Shown one piece after another: positions 37,594 to 46,792 of a DNA stretch of 64,000 nucleotides. A model generated the notes under the pieces. The model was not told the DNA's origin. It worked only from the letters and a program-made list of their open reading frames with translations, and did no database searches. The translations under genes were made by a program, and so were the position numbers. Each line of letters starts with the position of its first letter. Within the stretch, counting starts at the first letter, position 1. The stretch comes from Mycobacteroides immunogenum (GTDB lineage: Bacteria > Actinomycetota > Actinomycetes > Mycobacteriales > Mycobacteriaceae), in contig NZ_CP011530.1 in the NCBI RefSeq assembly GCF_001605725.1, positions 4,092,001 to 4,156,000 on the forward strand, read 5' to 3'.

Positions 37594-38304
37594 ATGACCG
37601 ACATTCGGATACCCACCCCCAACGGAGAGATCAACGCGATTCTGGAGAAGCCGGAAGGTGACGGGCCCTGGCCGTCCATCGTGGTGTTGCATGACATCAG
37701 CGGCTCCACTCCCGACCTGCGCCGCATCACCAGGAACGTGGCCTCGAACGGTTATGTGGCACTGGCCCCCGATCTGTACTCACGTGGCCGTATCCAATGC
37801 ATCGCGCGGGTCTTGACCAACCTGGCCACGCGGCGCGGCCGGGCTGTCGAGGAGGTGCTGGCCGCACGCGACTACGCGCGGGCCTTGCCATACACCACAT
37901 CCTCGGTGGGAGTGGCCGGGTTCTGCATGGGCGGCGGTTTCGTGATGATCACCGCAACAAAGGGTTTCGACGCTGCCGCACCCTTCTACGGTGCGATGCC
38001 CGGTTCCTACGGAAACCATTTCGAAGGGTCGTGCCCGATCGTCGCGAGTCTGGCCACGCGGGACCCATTCGTGTTCCGCGGTGAACCCCGGCTGCGGAAA
38101 GCCCTGGACACCCACGACATCGAGCACGACATCAAGACCTACGAGGCCGGGCACAGCTTCGCCAACCAGCTGCCGATGCAGCCGCTGATGCGCATCGCCG
38201 GATTGGGGTACTCCCCCGAGGCCGAGGCACACGCCTGGCGCCGGGTCTATACGTTCTTCGCCCAACATCTGCGCGACGACGACGTTCTCCAGGAGGCCAA
38301 ATGA
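37594..38304 (+). CDS. Dienelactone hydrolase-family protein
   Basis: An alpha/beta hydrolase of about 236 residues. The cysteine nucleophile is in GFCMGG (about residue 110), with a likely Asp in ATRDPFV and a His in GHSFAN. These are typical of dienelactone hydrolases, which open lactones in aromatic catabolism, but many actinobacterial members have other, unknown substrates. I chose the ATG at 37594 because GGAGG lies nine bases upstream; the frame also opens at 37573. The next gene overlaps by four bases, so the pair is coupled. The neighbouring TetR gene is the probable regulator. Confidence 0.85.
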   Translation: MTDIRIPTPNGEINAILEKPEGDGPWPSIVVLHDISGSTPDLRRITRNVASNGYVALAPDLYSRGRIQCIARVLTNLATRRGRAVEEVLAARDYARALPYTTSSVGVAGFCMGGGFVMITATKGFDAAAPFYGAMPGSYGNHFEGSCPIVASLATRDPFVFRGEPRLRKALDTHDIEHDIKTYEAGHSFANQLPMQPLMRIAGLGYSPEAEAHAWRRVYTFFAQHLRDDDVLQEAK

Positions 38305-39053
38305 CCACCGCCATGACACTGGATAGGCTCCGCGAGATCGTCCGGCCCAATGCGCTCAGCAGTGCCGCACACTCGACGGCCGGGTACTTGGATCTGCTGC
38401 CGCCGCCCTCGGACCAGCCCCAGCGCGGCGCACAACGGGCCATGAACAACCCGGTGGTGGCCGCGGTCTACGAAGGACCGTGGCGCTGGGGTCAAACCGT
38501 TGCCTACACGGGCATCACCCCAGCCGCCGAGCGGCGCCGGGCAGCGGCGGCCCTGCGCCTGAGCAACACCCATCGGCTGCTGGATGTGGCCTGCGGACCC
38601 GGCAACTTCACGAAGTATCTGGGTCAACACCAGGGTCCGGACGCCCTGGCGGTGGGGCTCGACTTCTCCGAACCCATGTTGCAGCGCGCGGTCCGGACCA
38701 ACGCGGCCGACGGCGTCGCCTACCTGCGTGCGGACGCCCGCACATTGCCGTTCGAGGACGGCAGCTTCGACGCGGTGTGTTGTTTCGCCGCACTCTATTT
38801 GGTTCCCGAACCCTTCAAGGTTCTCGGCGAGATGATCCGTGTGCTGGCCCCTGGTGGCCGCATCGCGGTGATGACCAGTTGCACACGCGGCCCCGCGCCG
38901 CTGCGATCGGCGTCCGTCAGGCTGGCAGCGCTGGGTGGTCTGCATGGGTTCGAGCGGACCGACATCACGTCCGTCCTGGACGGGGCCGACTTTCGGGAAA
39001 TCGATCAGGAAGTTCGCGGACTGTCGCAGTTCATCAGTGCGACGAAGAGTTAG
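38301..39053 (+). CDS. Class I SAM-dependent methyltransferase
   Basis: A protein of 250 residues with motif I LLDVACGPGNF near residue 92, a D-F-S motif II near 115, and LPFEDGSFDAVCC near 150. These are typical of the Methyltransf_11/UbiE-like group. The N-terminal 75 residues include AMNNPVVAAVYEGPWRW, seen in mycobacterial lipid or quinone-type methyltransferases. It starts inside the stop of the dienelactone hydrolase gene (ATGA). The substrate is not evident. Its stop overlaps the stop of the convergent gluconate permease gene. Confidence 0.85.
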   Translation: MTTAMTLDRLREIVRPNALSSAAHSTAGYLDLLPPPSDQPQRGAQRAMNNPVVAAVYEGPWRWGQTVAYTGITPAAERRRAAAALRLSNTHRLLDVACGPGNFTKYLGQHQGPDALAVGLDFSEPMLQRAVRTNAADGVAYLRADARTLPFEDGSFDAVCCFAALYLVPEPFKVLGEMIRVLAPGGRIAVMTSCTRGPAPLRSASVRLAALGGLHGFERTDITSVLDGADFREIDQEVRGLSQFISATKS

Positions 39054-40438
39054 ACAAAGGCGCTGAGCAACAGCACCATCGCAAAACCGACGACCGAGAT
39101 CAACGTCTCCATCACCGACCACGACTTGAGTGTCTGACCCACACTCATTCCGAAATACTCTTTGACCAACCAGAATCCGGCGTCGTTCACGTGCGAGAAG
39201 AACAGTGACCCGGCGCCAACCGCAAGTACCAGCAGCGCCACATGGGTGGTGGACATCTCCGCGGCCAACGGGGAGACGATGCCGGCAGCGGTGATGGTGG
39301 CCACGGTGGCCGATCCGGTGGCCAACCGAATGAGCACGGCGATCAGCCAGCCGAGCACCAGTGCCGGAATCTGCCATTTCTCCGACCAGCTGCTCACGGC
39401 GTCGCCGACGCCGACGTCGATGAGGGTCTGCTTGAATCCACCTCCGGCACCGACAATGAAGACGATGCCCGCAATGGGACCCAGCGACTTCTCGATGATC
39501 CCCGAAACGCCGAGACGATCCAGCCCCGAGGCCTTCCCCAGGGTCACCATCGCCACCAGCGTCGCCGCCAACAGTGCGACCAGCGGGGTGCCGATTGTAT
39601 CGAAAATCCTCTGTACCAACGATTTCGGATTGTCGATGACGACGTCGGAGAGGGCCTTGGCCAACATCAGCGTGACCGGCAGCAATATGGTCGCCAACAC
39701 GGCGGCAACGCTGGGTGCCGGCCCCGTGCGCTCGGACTCGGGCGCCGTCGCGGTGGGAATGGCCAACGGCCCCACCCAGCGCTCCGCGACCCGCGCATAC
39801 AGCGGCCCCGCGATGATCAAGGTGGGGACCGCCGCCACGAGACCAAAGGCCAGGGTGACACCCAAGTCTGCCTTCAGCGCGTCGACCGCCACCAGCGGAC
39901 CTGGATGCGGCGGCACCAGCCCGTGCAACACGGATAGGCCCGCCAGTGCGGGGATTCCCACCCGCAGCAACGGCACGTTTCCCCGCCGTGCCACCAAGAG
40001 CACGATCGGGATCAGCAGCACCACACCGACTTCGAAGAACAAGGGCAGCCCAAGCACCGCGGCGATCAAGGCGACCGCCCACGGCAGCATGCGCGGACTG
40101 GACCGCGCCAGCACGGCATCGGCGACGATATTCGCCCCGCCGGAATCGGCCAACAGCCGACCGAGCATCGCGCCCAAACCGATGAGCAATCCGACGCCGG
40201 CGATGGTGGAACCGAAGCCCGTCACGAAGGAGCCCAGCAGCTTGTCGAACGGAACGCTCGCGACCGCGGCGAGCGTCCCGGAACCCAACAGCAGCGCCAA
40301 GAACGGATGTAGTTTGAGCCGGGTGATGAGCAGAATGATCACCCCGATGCTGAGCACCACGGCGGCAAGCAGCTGAACCTCACTCGAAGTGTGTGGGACC
40401 TTCGCCTGTTCGGCCAGCAGCACCAATCCGCCGTTCAT
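39050..40438 (-). CDS. gntP: GntP-family gluconate permease
   Basis: A 462-residue polytopic membrane protein with the GntP-family pattern of 12-14 hydrophobic segments. Conserved stretches are LKLHPFLALLLGS (near 42), GFGSTIAGVGLLIGLGAMLGRLL (near 73) and a C-terminal SHVNDAGFWLVKEYFG. It takes up gluconate or a related sugar acid. Its start overlaps the stop of the gluconokinase gene by four bases, which strongly supports the substrate call. Confidence 0.92.
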   Translation of the reverse strand: MNGGLVLLAEQAKVPHTSSEVQLLAAVVLSIGVIILLITRLKLHPFLALLLGSGTLAAVASVPFDKLLGSFVTGFGSTIAGVGLLIGLGAMLGRLLADSGGANIVADAVLARSSPRMLPWAVALIAAVLGLPLFFEVGVVLLIPIVLLVARRGNVPLLRVGIPALAGLSVLHGLVPPHPGPLVAVDALKADLGVTLAFGLVAAVPTLIIAGPLYARVAERWVGPLAIPTATAPESERTGPAPSVAAVLATILLPVTLMLAKALSDVVIDNPKSLVQRIFDTIGTPLVALLAATLVAMVTLGKASGLDRLGVSGIIEKSLGPIAGIVFIVGAGGGFKQTLIDVGVGDAVSSWSEKWQIPALVLGWLIAVLIRLATGSATVATITAAGIVSPLAAEMSTTHVALLVLAVGAGSLFFSHVNDAGFWLVKEYFGMSVGQTLKSWSVMETLISVVGFAMVLLLSAFV

Positions 40439-40947
40439 GCGCCGAGCTGCCCCAGCGCCTCTGCCACCAATTGCTCCGGCCCGGTGCCCACATCCAGTGC
40501 GACTCCTCTCTCGTCGGGTTGCAGCGGCTCGAGAATGTCGAACTGCGAATCCAGCAGCGAGGTCGGCATGAAATGTCCGGCACGATGTGACATCCGGTCA
40601 CCGACGAGCGACCGGTCACCCGACAGATGCAGAAAGAAGGCGTCGGACCATCCGGTGCGCAGGATGTCGCGGTAGTGCCGTTTGAGCGCGGAGCAGGTGA
40701 CCACGCCTCCGGTTCCCTCGCGTCCGCGCTCGGCCATCCACTCGGCGATGCGCCGCAGCCAGGGCTCTCGATCGGCGTCATCCAGCGGTATGCCCGCCGC
40801 CATCTTGGCGATATTCGCGTCGGGATGGAACTCATCACCCTCGGCAAACGGTGCGCCCAGCCGCTGCGCCAGCAGCCGGGCAACCGTTGTCTTACCCACT
40901 CCGGCCACACCCATGACGACTACGACGGGCGGCGACGCCTGTGCCAC
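40435..40947 (-). CDS. gntK: Gluconokinase
   Basis: A 170-residue kinase that phosphorylates gluconate to 6-phosphogluconate. The P-loop GVAGVGKTT is near residue 13, the substrate region EGDEFHP near 36, and CSALKRHYRD near 86, all typical of the GntK family. It is coupled to gntP by an ATGA overlap. Its GTG start overlaps the last base of the upstream acyl-CoA dehydrogenase stop codon, an odd operon join between sugar-acid and lipid metabolism. Confidence 0.93.
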   Translation of the reverse strand: MAQASPPVVVVMGVAGVGKTTVARLLAQRLGAPFAEGDEFHPDANIAKMAAGIPLDDADREPWLRRIAEWMAERGREGTGGVVTCSALKRHYRDILRTGWSDAFFLHLSGDRSLVGDRMSHRAGHFMPTSLLDSQFDILEPLQPDERGVALDVGTGPEQLVAEALGQLGA

Positions 40948-42209
40948 TAAACCCCCTTGGGTGCCTTCTGACTCATGAAACCGAACATGTACCCGGCCAC
41001 CCTACGCATCTGAATCTCCTCGGCGCCCTCGGTGATCCGGTAACGCCGATGGTGCCGGTAGATGTGCTCGAACGGCATATGCCGTGAATAGCCCATTCCG
41101 CCGTGGACCTGCATGGCACGGTCGGCGGCCTCACAACACAACCGGTTGGCTACGTAGTTACACATCGAGACCTGCTCGGAAACGGAGAACGGACCGTAGG
41201 TGTCCATGGACCAGGCGGTCTTGTGAATCAGTGCGCGCAGCATTTCACACTGGGTCTGCAGCTCGACGAGTGGGAACTGAATGGCCTGGTTGGATGCCAG
41301 CGGCTTCCCAAAAGGCTTGCGTTCCTTCGCATACTCGACGGACCGGTCGATGCAGAACTGTGCGGCGCCAAGGCTGGAGGCGGCCTGCCTGATCCGGTTC
41401 TCATTGAAGAAATGCTGTACCACGCCCAGGCCACGGCCCTCTCCGCCGAAGATCGCGGTGTCGGGCACCCGCACATCGGTCAGCGATATGTGGGCGTGGT
41501 CCGTCGGCATGTTGAAGGTCCACAGGTATTCCTCGACCTTGAAGCCGGGGGCATCGGCGGGCACCAGAAAGGCGGTGATACCGCGGCCGTCGCCCGGTTC
41601 ACCGGAGGTGCGCGCGAAGATCAGGTCGGCATCGGCGACGTGCACGCCGGTGTTCCAGGTCTTCTCGCCGTTGATCACCCAGTCCGATCCATCCCTGACC
41701 GCCCGGGTTTCCATGTGCGTGGCATCGGAGCCGTGTTCGGGTTCGGTGATGCCGAACGCGAAGACCTTGGTGCCGCTCGCGAGCCCCTCCACCCACGCGG
41801 CCTTCTGCTCGACCGATCCGTACTCCAGCATGAGCAGCAGGCCCACATTGTTGCCCACGATGGCGTGTTCGTTCTGCAGGTCACAGTGCAGTCCCAGGCC
41901 ACGCCGTGCCAGGTGTTCGCGGATGACGGCCATACCGAGGTTGGATCCGTCCCGGCCGCCGAATTCCGCGGGAAACGGGTACCGAAAGTGGCCTGCCGCA
42001 TCGGCGCGCCTGCGGGCCTCACCGAGCAGCGCCTCCCACTGTCCGTTCGGCAGACCGCCACGTTCCCAGTCGGTTCGGGAATCTTCGCGCCGGTGATCGA
42101 AGAATCGGATGTTGTCATCGACCTGTTCGAGGGGCACGATCTCACGGTCGATGAAGCCGTCAAGCTCGGCCAGGTAATCAACCAGCTCGGCGGGCAGTTC
42201 GAAGTTCAT
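40947..42209 (-). CDS. Acyl-CoA dehydrogenase (FadE/ACAD family)
   Basis: A flavoprotein of about 420 residues that should introduce a double bond into an acyl-CoA. Visible family signatures are FAFGITEPEHGSDATHMETRA (about 150-170), INGEKTWNTGVH and the C-terminal QVHGGMGYSRHMPFEHIYR. The ATG at 42209 is preceded by AAGGAT and overlaps the stop of the phosphotransferase-like gene; an open frame to 42665 has no similarity upstream of it. Together with the phosphotransferase-like and DUF6285 genes it forms a conserved actinobacterial set, comparable to the kinase and dehydrogenase domains of human ACAD10/11. Such kinases act on 4-hydroxy fatty acids in those enzymes; here that role is inference. 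Confidence 0.9.
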   Translation of the reverse strand: MNFELPAELVDYLAELDGFIDREIVPLEQVDDNIRFFDHRREDSRTDWERGGLPNGQWEALLGEARRRADAAGHFRYPFPAEFGGRDGSNLGMAVIREHLARRGLGLHCDLQNEHAIVGNNVGLLLMLEYGSVEQKAAWVEGLASGTKVFAFGITEPEHGSDATHMETRAVRDGSDWVINGEKTWNTGVHVADADLIFARTSGEPGDGRGITAFLVPADAPGFKVEEYLWTFNMPTDHAHISLTDVRVPDTAIFGGEGRGLGVVQHFFNENRIRQAASSLGAAQFCIDRSVEYAKERKPFGKPLASNQAIQFPLVELQTQCEMLRALIHKTAWSMDTYGPFSVSEQVSMCNYVANRLCCEAADRAMQVHGGMGYSRHMPFEHIYRHHRRYRITEGAEEIQMRRVAGYMFGFMSQKAPKGV

Positions 42210-43216
42210 CGGGATCCTTCCGGCTGGGATGGCTTGGTCAACATCAACAAGTCCCATTCGATCTCGGGTATCCGCCGGCCACTGGCCGCCATCACGATGT
42301 CCGGCACGCTCCCGTCCAAATACGACTTTGCCTGCGCGGCAAGGCCTACGCCCCACCAGAGGGTGCCGAGCACCTTCCACCACAGGAATCGTTCGGTATC
42401 GAACGTCCCACCGGATTCCTCGTAGGCCCGCACCAGCACATCCCGGCCCGCAAAGCCGCCGAACTCGCGGTCGTCGAGGCCAAACCGCCACATTCGCAGC
42501 GCCGCCCAGCCCACATCGCGCATGGGATCCCCGAACCGGGTGGTGCCTTCCCAATCGAGTACCGCCCGCAGCCCATCCTCGCCGACGATGACGTTGCCAT
42601 TGCGAATATCGGTATGGACCAGGCATCTTCGCGCGGGTGGCCCAGGCATACGCTCGGTCAACCACGACAGCGTGCGCTGGAACACCGGCCGGCCGGGAAG
42701 CAAGTTCGTGACACCCTCACGCATCTGCTCCAACATCACGACAGCGGGGTCGGACTCCGGATCGCCGGGCAGATCGGGCGGCGCCATCGCCGGGTCGATC
42801 CCATGTAGGCGGCCCATGGCCGCACCGAGTTGACGCGCCACCAGCTCACCGATGCCCTGGGATTGCACCAGTCGGAGCACCTTGCGTGGCACCGTCTCCC
42901 CCGCGATGCGCTCCGAGATCATGAAGGGCGCGCCCAGATACGAGGATTCCGAGCACACACCGCGCACCCGAGGAACCGGAACACCGTTACTGCGCGCCAG
43001 TTCACGCACGCCGGCCTCGTTGCTCACCGGTATCTGCTGTACGACGGCGGGCACAATCGTCGCCACCAGCTCCAGAGTCTCGTCCCCGGATGTCGCGTCC
43101 AACAGGACATTTCGCCGCCGGGCGCCCGCGGAAACACCGACCACACCCGAAACCGTGAATTGCTTGCCGAACTCGTCTGTCAGGTAACGGGCCAAGCCTT
43201 CCGCCAGGTCACTCAT
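42206..43216 (-). CDS. APH-family phosphotransferase (ACAD10/11 kinase-like)
   Basis: A protein of 336 residues with the aminoglycoside-phosphotransferase fold. The catalytic loop is VHTDIRNGNVIV (about 196-207), and the metal-binding DWEGT follows at about 217. Family members beside acyl-CoA dehydrogenases are thought to phosphorylate hydroxyacyl-CoA intermediates and not antibiotics, so I do not call this a resistance gene. It is coupled by ATGA overlaps to DUF6285 upstream and the dehydrogenase downstream. Confidence 0.85.
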   Translation of the reverse strand: MSDLAEGLARYLTDEFGKQFTVSGVVGVSAGARRRNVLLDATSGDETLELVATIVPAVVQQIPVSNEAGVRELARSNGVPVPRVRGVCSESSYLGAPFMISERIAGETVPRKVLRLVQSQGIGELVARQLGAAMGRLHGIDPAMAPPDLPGDPESDPAVVMLEQMREGVTNLLPGRPVFQRTLSWLTERMPGPPARRCLVHTDIRNGNVIVGEDGLRAVLDWEGTTRFGDPMRDVGWAALRMWRFGLDDREFGGFAGRDVLVRAYEESGGTFDTERFLWWKVLGTLWWGVGLAAQAKSYLDGSVPDIVMAASGRRIPEIEWDLLMLTKPSQPEGSR

Positions 43217-43470
43217 TGGCCCTCCCAGTCGTCATACCCGGGTTTGACGATGGCGAGCTCACCGCGCACCGACTGCACCAGCTCTTCCCAGGAAGGGGCG
43301 TCGGCAAGAGGCGCCACGGGCATGGTCAGTTCTCGCCGCAGAATCCTGGCGATGTTGGCACCGACACGGGCGCGATGCACCGCGGATGAGGGCAGCTCAG
43401 ATTGGAGGCCGTCGAGCAGTTCGGCGAGAGCACCCGCCAGTTCCGCTGCGGTCGGAATGAAGGGCACCAT
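43213..43470 (-). CDS. DUF6285 small protein
   Basis: An 85-residue, mostly helical protein without catalytic motifs. It starts MVPFIPTAAELAGALAELL and contains ANIARILRREL. Such short proteins regularly stand next to the phosphotransferase/acyl-CoA dehydrogenase pair and may help complex formation. AGAAGGT lies eight bases before the ATG. It overlaps the next gene by four bases and heads the minus-strand operon that ends with gntP. Confidence 0.75.
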   Translation of the reverse strand: MVPFIPTAAELAGALAELLDGLQSELPSSAVHRARVGANIARILRRELTMPVAPLADAPSWEELVQSVRGELAIVKPGYDDWEGQ

Positions 43471-43538
43471 CCGTTTGTACCTTCTATGGTGCGTACCACG
43501 GGGGAATAGCGAAGAATCGCCGTGGGTTGCTCCAGTTC

Positions 43539-44537
43539 ATGGCGAGACCTTTGTCGATTCTGGATCTGGCGCGCGTGGCGCCGCACGAGACCGTGGCCGA
43601 GAGCTTCGCCGCCAGTGTCGACATCGCGCGGCACGCCGAGGCCCTGGGCTTTCACCGGGTCTGGTACGCCGAGCATCACAACATGCGGTCCATTGCCTCC
43701 TCAGCGACCAGCGTCCTGATCGGGCATGTGGCCACGCAGACCTCCACCATCCGGCTCGGTGCGGGCGGCATCATGCTGCCCAACCACTCCCCGCTACAGA
43801 TTGCCGAACAGTTCGGCACGCTCGAAACCCTGCACCCCGGACGCATTGACCTCGGCCTGGGCCGTGCACCGGGGACCGATCAGGTGACACTGCGCGCCCT
43901 GCGACACAGCCCCGGCGATGCCGAACATTTTCCACAGGACGTCCTTGAACTGCAGGCATATCTGGGCGAGCAGAGCCGCGTTCCGGGCGTGACCGCGACG
44001 CCTGGGCACAGAACGCATGTGCCGCTGTACATCCTCGGATCGTCACTGTTCGGTGCGAAGCTTGCGGCGGTACTGGGCCTGCCCTACGGTTTCGCCTCGC
44101 ATTTCGCGCCGCCAGCACTGCAGGACGCCGTCGCGCTGTACCGGCGCGAGTTCGAGCCGTCCGAGCAGCTCGACGCCCCGTATGTGATCGCGGGGGTCAA
44201 CGTGATAGCCGCGGATGATGAGGCCACCGCGCAGGATCAGTACCGTGCCGCGTTGATCGAACGCGCAAAGCTGTTCCTGCACCGCGGCGGTGGGCCCCGC
44301 CTTACCGACGACGAGGCCCTCGCGGCACTGGAATCCCCCGCTGGCCAACAGATTCAGGCGATGACAAAGCACTTCGCCGTCGGCACCGCCGATCAGGTAG
44401 GGGCCTACCTGGAAGATTTTGCGCAGCTGGCCGATGCCGACGAACTCATCGTGGTGCCGAATGCGCCCGACCGGAAGCTGCAGCTGCGGTCGCTGGAGAT
44501 CGTGGCCGAGGTCAGCGGCCTGGCTCCGCGCAGCTGA
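43539..44537 (+). CDS. LLM-class (luciferase-like) flavin-dependent oxidoreductase
   Basis: A TIM-barrel flavoenzyme of about 332 residues. The N-terminal LSILDLARVAPHETVAESF and YAEHHNM (about 45), followed by IRLGAGGIMLPNHSP, mark the group of luciferase-like monooxygenases related to alkanal monooxygenase. These use FMN or F420; which one cannot be told here. The ATG at 43539 is preferred; a TTG at 43527 would add four residues. It diverges from the DUF6285 operon across 68 bp. The substrate is unknown. Confidence 0.88.
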   Translation: MARPLSILDLARVAPHETVAESFAASVDIARHAEALGFHRVWYAEHHNMRSIASSATSVLIGHVATQTSTIRLGAGGIMLPNHSPLQIAEQFGTLETLHPGRIDLGLGRAPGTDQVTLRALRHSPGDAEHFPQDVLELQAYLGEQSRVPGVTATPGHRTHVPLYILGSSLFGAKLAAVLGLPYGFASHFAPPALQDAVALYRREFEPSEQLDAPYVIAGVNVIAADDEATAQDQYRAALIERAKLFLHRGGGPRLTDDEALAALESPAGQQIQAMTKHFAVGTADQVGAYLEDFAQLADADELIVVPNAPDRKLQLRSLEIVAEVSGLAPRS

Positions 44538-44544
44538 ATCCACT

Positions 44545-44572
44545 TCTGTCACAAGGGTTCCATCTGTCACAA
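44545..44572. repeat. Short direct repeat TCTGTCACAA, two copies
   Basis: Two identical 10-mers at 44545-44554 and 44563-44572, 18 bp apart start to start, lie between the LLM gene and the 13E12-type gene. They could be regulator half-sites or a trace of the repeat family of the next gene. Confidence 0.35.
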
Positions 44573-44612
44573 AGCGGGTGGTGTTGTCGGTGGGCGCGGT
44601 TAGTATTCGAAC

Positions 44613-45914
44613 ATGAGTTCGATTGGGGTGTTGGAGGTGGCGGTTGATGCCTTCTGCGCCGAGTCGATCGAGGACCTCACTGGCGCGGAGGCGTTGGCGG
44701 TGTTGGCGCGCCTGGAGGTGGTGGCGCGTCGGTTGTTTTCTCGCGGGCTGACGTTGGTTCCGAAAGTGACCGGGCGGGCCTCCCCGGTGGAACTTGGGGG
44801 CACGTCGTTTCCGGATGTGTTGTCGCGGCGGCTGCATGTTGGTAAGGGGGCGGCGCGGCGCCGGATCGCCGATGCCGAACAGTTGGCGCCGCGGCGCGCG
44901 ATCACCGGTGAGCAGCTGGCGCCGGTGTTGCCGAATGTGGCCGTGGCCCTTGAACGCGGCGATATCGGTGAGGAACATGTCCGGATCATCCGGCAGTTCT
45001 TCGATCGGCTCCCGGTAGTGGTCGATGCCCCCACACGGGAGGCGGCCGAAGCACAGCTGGCGGTGATGGCCACCCAGTTTGGGCCCGAGGCGCTGCGCGT
45101 CGGTGCCGACCGCATGATGGCCCTACTGAACCCGGACGGGCAGTTTTCTGATGTGGATCGGGCGCGCCGGCGCGGGGTGAGTATCGGGCCGCAGGGTTTT
45201 GATGGCATGTCAGCCATTAGTGGCTTGTTGGATCCAGAGACCCGCGCCTACCTGGACGCGGTGTTCGCCAAACTCGCCGCCCCCGGCATGTGTAACCCGA
45301 ACGATCAAAGCCCCCTAATCGATGGTGAACCAGCCCCCGAGGCCGCTGAACGCGACACCCGCAGCAGTGCGCAACGCCACCACGACGCCCTACGCGCAGC
45401 CCTGCGCTCCACCCTGGCCAGCGCAGAGCTGGGTTCACACCACGGACTACCCGTCACCGTCGTCATCACCACCACACTCAAAGAGTTGGAAGACGGCGCC
45501 GGAATCGCGATGACGGGCGCGGGCACCCGCCTGCCGATGCGCGACCTGATCCGGATGGCCACCCACGCCCACCACTACCTAGCGATCTTCGATGACAACG
45601 GCCGTCCCCTGTACCTCGGGCGTTCTAAACGCATCGCGAGCCCGGATCAACGCCTCGTGCTGCACGCCCAGGATCGTGGCTGCACCCACCCCGGCTGCCA
45701 TGTGCCCGGATACCTCTGCGAAGTCCACCACATCACCGAATGGGCCCACGGCGGCCCCACCAACATCGACAACCTCACCTTCGCCTGCGCACCCCACCAC
45801 CGCCTCCTAGGCCACGGCTGGAACACCCGAAAACGACCAGATGGGACCACCGAATGGATACCCCCACCACAGTTAAAACTCGGAGGTTTCACGCACTCGG
45901 CGCCGACGCCCTAG
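44613..45914 (+). CDS. HNH endonuclease domain protein of the 13E12/DUF222 family
   Basis: The 433-residue protein has an N-terminal DUF222 domain (about 15-300) and a C-terminal HNH nuclease motif, CTHPGCHVPGYLCEVHHITEW with a following N-L and CAPHHRLLGHGW (about 365-415). This is the REP13E12-type repeat family found in many copies in mycobacterial genomes and sometimes used as a phage integration target. The first half of the gene uses more T-ending codons than neighbouring genes, suggesting transfer or different age. Its function is unknown. Its stop overlaps that of the convergent alpha/beta hydrolase gene. Confidence 0.88.
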   Translation: MSSIGVLEVAVDAFCAESIEDLTGAEALAVLARLEVVARRLFSRGLTLVPKVTGRASPVELGGTSFPDVLSRRLHVGKGAARRRIADAEQLAPRRAITGEQLAPVLPNVAVALERGDIGEEHVRIIRQFFDRLPVVVDAPTREAAEAQLAVMATQFGPEALRVGADRMMALLNPDGQFSDVDRARRRGVSIGPQGFDGMSAISGLLDPETRAYLDAVFAKLAAPGMCNPNDQSPLIDGEPAPEAAERDTRSSAQRHHDALRAALRSTLASAELGSHHGLPVTVVITTTLKELEDGAGIAMTGAGTRLPMRDLIRMATHAHHYLAIFDDNGRPLYLGRSKRIASPDQRLVLHAQDRGCTHPGCHVPGYLCEVHHITEWAHGGPTNIDNLTFACAPHHRLLGHGWNTRKRPDGTTEWIPPPQLKLGGFTHSAPTP

Positions 45915-46792
45915 GCCAGACGATCAGACCTCGAATCCTGTTCTCCGATCTTGCGATCCAACCTGCCGAGCGCATCGAGTAGTAGATCTTTGAAACGCGC
46001 CGGATCGCTCACCGGCATGTGATGACCTGTCGGCACCATGATGACGTGGGATCCGAGCAATTCACCGAGCTCAGCCTGCATGAATGGCCGACACAGCTGG
46101 TCCTTCGTCGTCAAGATCATCTCGCTGGGCCGGGTGGGCGCCTGCTGCAGCTGCGGGCGAAGATCGATTCGCGGAATCTCGAGAGCAATCGCGAGCACAT
46201 CAGACAAGCTGGTCTGCCGTAACTCTCCAGCCATCCAGTTCCAACGCACTCGACCACGTGGTCGCAGGATTCCGAACAGCCGCGAGATGACTACGCCTGG
46301 GTTCAGGTTGATTCCCAAGTGCGGCAATACGGTAAGTATTCGGCAGATGCGCCAGATCATCCGATCCCTAGCGGTCATGGTGTAGCACGCTGCCGACCCG
46401 ATGATGATCGTGCCCCGTACACGCTCGGGGTATCGCGACACAGCATCCGCAGCTATGCCGCCGCCCATCGAATACCCGCACAGAATCGCCGAAGGGACAC
46501 CAAGTTCATCGAGCAGCGCGATGACATCGTCAGCCGCATCGTCCAAACGGTACCCATCGGAGGACCGGATTCCTCGTCCGTGGGAGCGTAAATCGAGACT
46601 GATCACGCGTCGAGTACGTGACAGCGCGGCGTACACAGGAGCGAACGCCGCATCTGCGGTCAGCGTCCAACCATGCAGCAGTACAACGGGGGTGCGACCG
46701 TTGTCGCCGGGGCCACTATCCCTAACAAAGGTAGAACCACGGTCCCCCAACCTCACAACCTTGCCCGGGATCGTGTTCAGATCGCTCAACAC
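45911..46792 (-). CDS. Alpha/beta-fold hydrolase
   Basis: A 293-residue hydrolase with an oxyanion motif LLHGWTLT (near 39), the nucleophile serine in CGYSMGGG (near 108) and a likely catalytic His in PTGHHMPVSDP near 255. There is no signal peptide. The GTG start lies inside the end of the P450 gene with a seven-base overlap, so it is the last gene of the hydratase-thiolase-DUF35-FadD-P450 operon. It may hydrolyse an ester or lactone in the same catabolic route. Confidence 0.82.
   Translation of the reverse strand: MLSDLNTIPGKVVRLGDRGSTFVRDSGPGDNGRTPVVLLHGWTLTADAAFAPVYAALSRTRRVISLDLRSHGRGIRSSDGYRLDDAADDVIALLDELGVPSAILCGYSMGGGIAADAVSRYPERVRGTIIIGSAACYTMTARDRMIWRICRILTVLPHLGINLNPGVVISRLFGILRPRGRVRWNWMAGELRQTSLSDVLAIALEIPRIDLRPQLQQAPTRPSEMILTTKDQLCRPFMQAELGELLGSHVIMVPTGHHMPVSDPARFKDLLLDALGRLDRKIGEQDSRSDRLA

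Noticed and set aside
38247..40082. Long minus-strand open frame across the methyltransferase and gntP genes
   Set aside because: It is a shadow of GC-rich coding DNA; the translated sequence is low-complexity Arg/Gly and the real genes in other frames have clear family motifs.
42206..43216. Antibiotic-resistance aminoglycoside phosphotransferase
   Set aside because: The fold matches, but the operon with an acyl-CoA dehydrogenase and DUF6285 marks the lipid-linked ACAD10/11-like branch.
43470..43540. GGTGCGTACC-like dyad between DUF6285 and LLM genes as an operator
   Set aside because: Too short and imperfect to separate from chance, and not repeated elsewhere in the window.
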